Of a stretch of 7,124 nucleotides of DNA, positions 5,110 to 7,124 are shown in pieces. The notes under the pieces are model-generated. The model saw nothing but the letters and a program-made list of their open reading frames with translations. It was not told the origin of the DNA and did not search any database. Both the position numbers and the translations under genes were made by a program. Positions within the stretch are counted from its first letter, which is position 1. Each line of letters begins with the position of its first letter. This DNA comes from Spirochaetaceae bacterium (lineage in GTDB: Bacteria; Spirochaetota; Spirochaetia; Treponematales; Breznakiellaceae). The stretch is from assembly GCA_031265535.1 (NCBI GenBank), contig JAISCO010000001.1, positions 1-7,124 on the forward strand. The letters run 5' to 3'.

Positions 5110-5334
5110 ATGGGTTTCTTAGGTCTTTGCCTTCTTTTCGCGGGCATAGCTCTAATCATGATGGTTGCGGCCGGCTCAACCGGCGCAAAAACCACGGCTT
5201 TTACCAATCGTGCGACAGTCTCGATTTTGGAGATTGGTAATTTCATCGGATTCGACAAGGCGGACGTGTTTTCGCCGACCGGCTGCAACGGGACAGACGG
5301 TTTTCCTGTTTTGAAACGGGGAGGCGCGCAATGA
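5110..5334 (+). CDS. short membrane ORF upstream of EIIC, possibly a degenerate AmiS/UreI-like fragment
   Basis: This ORF has 74 codons with one N-terminal hydrophobic segment (MGFLGLCLLFAGIALIMMVA) followed by GAKTTAFTNRATVSILEIGNF, ending in a low-complexity tail. An AGGGGG (5099-5104) lies 5 nt before the ATG. Its TGA overlaps the EIIC start by 4 bp (ATGA), a common coupling arrangement. The spacing of hydrophobic helix, a K-T/S-A turn and TN-AT before a second hydrophobic run recalls the first two helices of AmiS/UreI-type urea/amide channels, but the central NG motif and later helices are missing. A decayed or frameshifted remnant is therefore possible. Alternatively it is a small accessory or leader peptide. 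I do not recognise it with confidence. Confidence 0.4.
   Translation: MGFLGLCLLFAGIALIMMVAAGSTGAKTTAFTNRATVSILEIGNFIGFDKADVFSPTGCNGTDGFPVLKRGGAQ
5318..5324 (+). promoter_or_regulatory. ribosome binding site of the EIIC gene
   Basis: GGGGAGG lies 6 nt before ATG 5331, inside the end of the preceding ORF. This strong site supports the chosen start and means the EIIC gene can be translated on its own even if the upstream ORF is defunct. Confidence 0.75.
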
Positions 5335-6401
5335 CGGTTTCCGCTTTCATGAAAAAACAGGGGATTGATTTTTCCTGGAACCGGCTGGGTATCAAGGGTA
5401 TGGGCGCGATGGCTCAGGGGCTTTTCGCGTCGCTGTTAATCGGGACGATTTTCAACACGATCGGGACGCAGACAGGCATCGAATTCTTGAACAAGATTGG
5501 CGGTTTCGCTACGGGCGTTACGGGCGCGGCTATGGCTGTTTCTATCGGCTTTGCGCTTGGAGCGCCGCCTTTTGTGCTTTATTCGCTGGTTGCGGTGGGT
5601 CAGGCGGCAAACAGTCTTGGCGGCGCCGGCGGGCCGTTGGCGGTTTACTTTATCACGTTGATTGCGGCGCTGGCCGGGAAGCTGGTTTCAAAAATCACTC
5701 CCATAGACCTAATCGTAACGCCGTTGGTGACGATTGCCGCAGGGGTTGGCGCGGCGTTTCTGCTTGCTCCGCCCATCGGTAAAGCCGCTTCCAGCATCGG
5801 GATTGCGATAATGTGGGCGACCGACATGCAGCCGTTTATTATGGGCATCATTGTGTCGGTGATCATGGGGATTGTGCTGACCTTGCCGATCAGTTCTGCC
5901 GCTATCTGCGCGGCACTGGGTCTTACGGGGCTTGCAGGCGGCGCTGCGTTTGCCGGCTGCTGCGCTCACATGGTGGGTTACGCCGCGGCTTCGTTTCGTG
6001 AAAACAAGGTCGGCGGCCTACTCGCGCAAGGACTTGGCACATCAATGCTGCAAATACCGAATCTCGTGAAAAAACCCGTGCTATGGCTGCCCGCCGTAAT
6101 CTCGTCGGCTGTCAACGGTCCTGTTGCTACCTGCATATTCCGTCTGGAACAGAACGGCCCGGCAATCGCGTCTGGCATGGGAACCTGCGGACTCGTCGGC
6201 CCCATCGGTGTCGTTACAGGCTGGCTTGCCCCGTCAGAAACGGCGCTTGCTGCCGGACAGACCATAGGCGGCTCAACGTTTGACTGGATCGGCCTTGTGT
6301 TAACCGCGTTTGTCATCCCCGCGGTCGTTACGCTCACCGCTTCGGAAGTCATGCGCAAAAAAGGCATGATCCAGTACGGTGACCTGAAGATCGACTGCTA
6401 G
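5331..6401 (+). CDS. PfoR-like PTS EIIC-type membrane protein
   Basis: This 356-residue protein of the PTS_EIIC_2 family includes Clostridium PfoR, named as a regulator of perfringolysin; its sugar and mechanism are uncertain. A short amphipathic start (MKKQGIDFSWNRLGIKGMG) precedes about ten hydrophobic segments, for example 27-45, 61-78, 80-96, 101-119, 125-147, 156-186, 189-219, 251-270, 284-299 and 318-340. Typical family blocks are ASLLIGTIFNTIG (33-45), LPISSAAICAALGLTGLAGG (185-204), GLGTSMLQIPNLVKKPVLWL (234-253), SSAVNGPVAT (258-267) and ASGMGTCGLVGPIGVVTGW (280-298). Length is close to full for the family. No EIIA or EIIB domain is fused or present in the window, so sugar phosphorylation would need partners encoded elsewhere, if it occurs at all. 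The gene ends at a TAG lying within an imperfect inverted repeat. Confidence 0.85.
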   Translation: MTVSAFMKKQGIDFSWNRLGIKGMGAMAQGLFASLLIGTIFNTIGTQTGIEFLNKIGGFATGVTGAAMAVSIGFALGAPPFVLYSLVAVGQAANSLGGAGGPLAVYFITLIAALAGKLVSKITPIDLIVTPLVTIAAGVGAAFLLAPPIGKAASSIGIAIMWATDMQPFIMGIIVSVIMGIVLTLPISSAAICAALGLTGLAGGAAFAGCCAHMVGYAAASFRENKVGGLLAQGLGTSMLQIPNLVKKPVLWLPAVISSAVNGPVATCIFRLEQNGPAIASGMGTCGLVGPIGVVTGWLAPSETALAAGQTIGGSTFDWIGLVLTAFVIPAVVTLTASEVMRKKGMIQYGDLKIDC

Positions 6402-6576
6402 CAGCCTGTTGCACTTGTAGGTTTTTGCGTCACTTTGTGCCTCAAAAACCACGATTTATGGGCTACTGGGAACCTGAGGTTCTACGAACCTTTGGTTCAA
6501 TAGAGTTTGCAAGGTAAAAAATCGCCTAATCGGCGATTTTTTGATATTTTTTGCGCGAAGCGCAACAAACTCCTAG
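6398..6576. repeat. 179-bp hairpin-rich element with imperfect terminal inverted repeats
   Basis: The left end, CTAGCAGCCTGTTGCAC (6398-6414), matches the complement of the right end (6560-6576, CTAGGAGTTTGTTGCGC when reversed) at 13 of 17 bases. Between them are a two-tier hairpin (GGTTTTTG/CAAAAACC, 6420-6450, with inner CAC/GTG), twin hairpins GAACC/GGTTC (6470-6482 and 6486-6498, period 16), a terminator (6516-6542) and TTGCGC/GCGCAA (6551-6565). The EIIC stop codon is inside the left end. It could be a non-autonomous repeat or a complex 3' untranslated region. Confidence 0.45.
6516..6542. terminator. intrinsic terminator after the EIIC gene, probably bidirectional
   Basis: A perfect 11-bp stem, AAAAAATCGCC (6516-6526) with GGCGATTTTTT (6532-6542), has a TAATC loop. 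The GC half next to the loop and the flanking A and T runs give a working terminator on either strand. It would end the 5110-6401 transcript and insulate it from the minus-strand transposase. Confidence 0.85.
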
Positions 6577-6640
6577 TGTCTTGACATCTTTCAAACTGTG
6601 GATAGCGGTCTCAAGACTGTAAGAAGTATATTTTACCTCA

Positions 6641-6710
6641 AAGTCGAAAAAGTCGAAGAAGAAAAGAGAACGAGAGGGTCTCTTAAAAACTTATTCGACT
6701 TCTTTGACTT
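6641..6710. repeat. 70-bp imperfect palindrome
   Basis: The purine-rich arm 6641-6661 pairs with 6690-6710 at 18 of 21 positions. A further perfect 6-bp stem, AAGAGA/TCTCTT (6664-6669 with 6679-6684), lies within the loop. The arms are made of AAGTCGAA-like repeats. Short open frames crossing it read as low-complexity peptides and are not credible genes. GTCTTGA/TCAAGAC (6578-6584 with 6611-6617) is another small inverted repeat just upstream. Confidence 0.55.
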
Positions 6711-6744
6711 CGCGGTTTATAAAATTCTTCAGTTTTTGGAACAA

Positions 6745-6935
6745 GCTCATACTGCCGCCCGAAAACCATACAGCCTATAACGGCAGTGATAATTCAAAGA
6801 ATGAGCCTCCCCGCCGCAAGCGCGCAAACAAGTTTGCGGACGCCAAATGGCGCGGTATCTTGTAAGCGTTGCCGCATCGACGAGGCTCGATCGGGTAAGG
6901 AAATTATTTAACTGCGGAGGTTTGCCACGCAAACC
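6745..6935. repeat. cluster of short perfect inverted repeats
   Basis: At least five perfect stems occur in 191 bp: ACTGCCG/CGGCAGT (6751-6757 with 6781-6787), GAGCCTC/GAGGCTC (6803-6809 with 6882-6888), CGCAAAC/GTTTGCG (6823-6829 with 6832-6838), CGCC/GGCG (6841-6852) and GGTTTGC/GCAAACC with a CAC loop (6919-6925 with 6929-6935). The GAGCCTC pair encloses two of the others, giving a folded domain of 86 nt. No gene is supported here. The stretch 6936-6983 is A/T-rich and may include the end of the transposable element to its right. Confidence 0.45.
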
Positions 6936-6983
6936 CGTTTACTACCATTTTATTGTTCCCTAAATTGCCAGCCAAAATTATAC

Positions 6984-7124
6984 CTACGCCAATGCGTCAA
7001 CACCAAAGGCTTCGAATATCTCGTTCTGTACTTTGGTGGCAGGATATACGATTCTGTTCCCTGATACCTCTTGCACACGCAATTTGGACAAAGAACGGAG
7101 CATTTGCTTCATAGTCATTTTTCG
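6984..7124 (-). CDS. C-terminal end of a transposase (IS1634/IS4-like), cut by window edge
   Basis: On the minus strand the frame is open from the window edge to a TAG at 6984-6986, giving 46 residues that include MKQMLRSLSKLRVQEVSGNR, then IVYPATKVQNEIFEAFGVDALA. The pattern of a helix LRSLSKLRV, a short strand, Y-P-AT-K-Q and a final EIFEAFGV resembles the tails of IS1634/IS1549-type DDE transposases (typically LxxIRV...QKEILEALG). This is recognition by pattern only. The catalytic core lies outside the window, so whether the element is intact is unknown. Confidence 0.5.
   Translation of the reverse strand, partial: RKMTMKQMLRSLSKLRVQEVSGNRIVYPATKVQNEIFEAFGVDALA

Noticed and set aside
5645..6367. 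Minus-strand and alternative-frame ORFs of 62-129 residues
   Set aside because: They are shadows of the EIIC gene in a G/C-rich region; the EIIC frame carries the family motifs.
6598..6932. Two short ORFs (60 and 61 residues) on opposite strands
   Set aside because: They cross palindromes and hairpins and give low-complexity or repeat-derived peptides without a ribosome binding site.
6745..6935. tRNA gene
   Set aside because: The stems do not form a cloverleaf: no T-loop consensus, acceptor stem or anticodon arm of the right spacing was found.

Overview
The window comes from a bacterial chromosome. It is a mosaic of ordinary housekeeping or accessory genes separated by long, repeat-rich intergenic stretches and interrupted by decayed insertion sequences. 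The mix of genes (Lon, a PHP phosphatase, a BOF/YgiW periplasmic protein, a YhhN membrane protein, a PfoR-like PTS EIIC, a cobalamin-pathway remnant) and the intergenic style (purine/pyrimidine-rich inverted repeats, dispersed repeats) resemble host-associated spirochaetes such as Treponema. This is an impression from pattern, not proof. No rRNA, tRNA or CRISPR array was seen.

Layout. 1-1998: the 3' two thirds or so of a Lon protease gene, followed after 24 bp by an intact YcdX-type PHP-domain phosphatase, both on the + strand. 1999-2496: non-coding, with a purine/pyrimidine hairpin, a nested inverted-repeat block and copy A of a 75-bp dispersed repeat. 2497-2850: a secreted BOF (YgiW/YdeI) OB-fold protein. 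2851-3203: a GC-only inverted repeat, copy B of the dispersed repeat, then a compact promoter plus intrinsic-terminator unit that could encode a small RNA or an attenuated leader. 3204-3302: the first 32 codons of a cbiL/cobI-like precorrin-2 methyltransferase, cut off by a 786-bp IS5-type element (3302-4087) with a TTA target duplication and a transposase broken by two stops and two frameshifts. What follows the IS is not the rest of cbiL, so more DNA has been lost.

4088-4308 is non-coding with a hairpin and a weak promoter. 4309-4947 is a strikingly AT-rich YhhN-family membrane protein gene. 4948-5109 holds a perfect 14-bp direct repeat abutting a TTGACA box. 5110-6401 is a two-gene unit: a short, probably degenerate membrane ORF (possibly an AmiS/UreI-like remnant) that overlaps by 4 bp, and so may be translationally coupled to, a PfoR-like EIIC membrane protein. 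6402-6983 has no convincing gene; it is packed with hairpins, a strong terminator and nested inverted repeats. 6984-7124 (minus strand) is the C-terminal end of another transposase that runs out of the window.

I see no clear new multi-gene system. The items most worth a second look are the promoter-terminator unit upstream of the broken cbiL, the 75-bp repeat pair, the 179-bp hairpin element after the EIIC gene, and the operator-like direct repeat before the EIIC unit.
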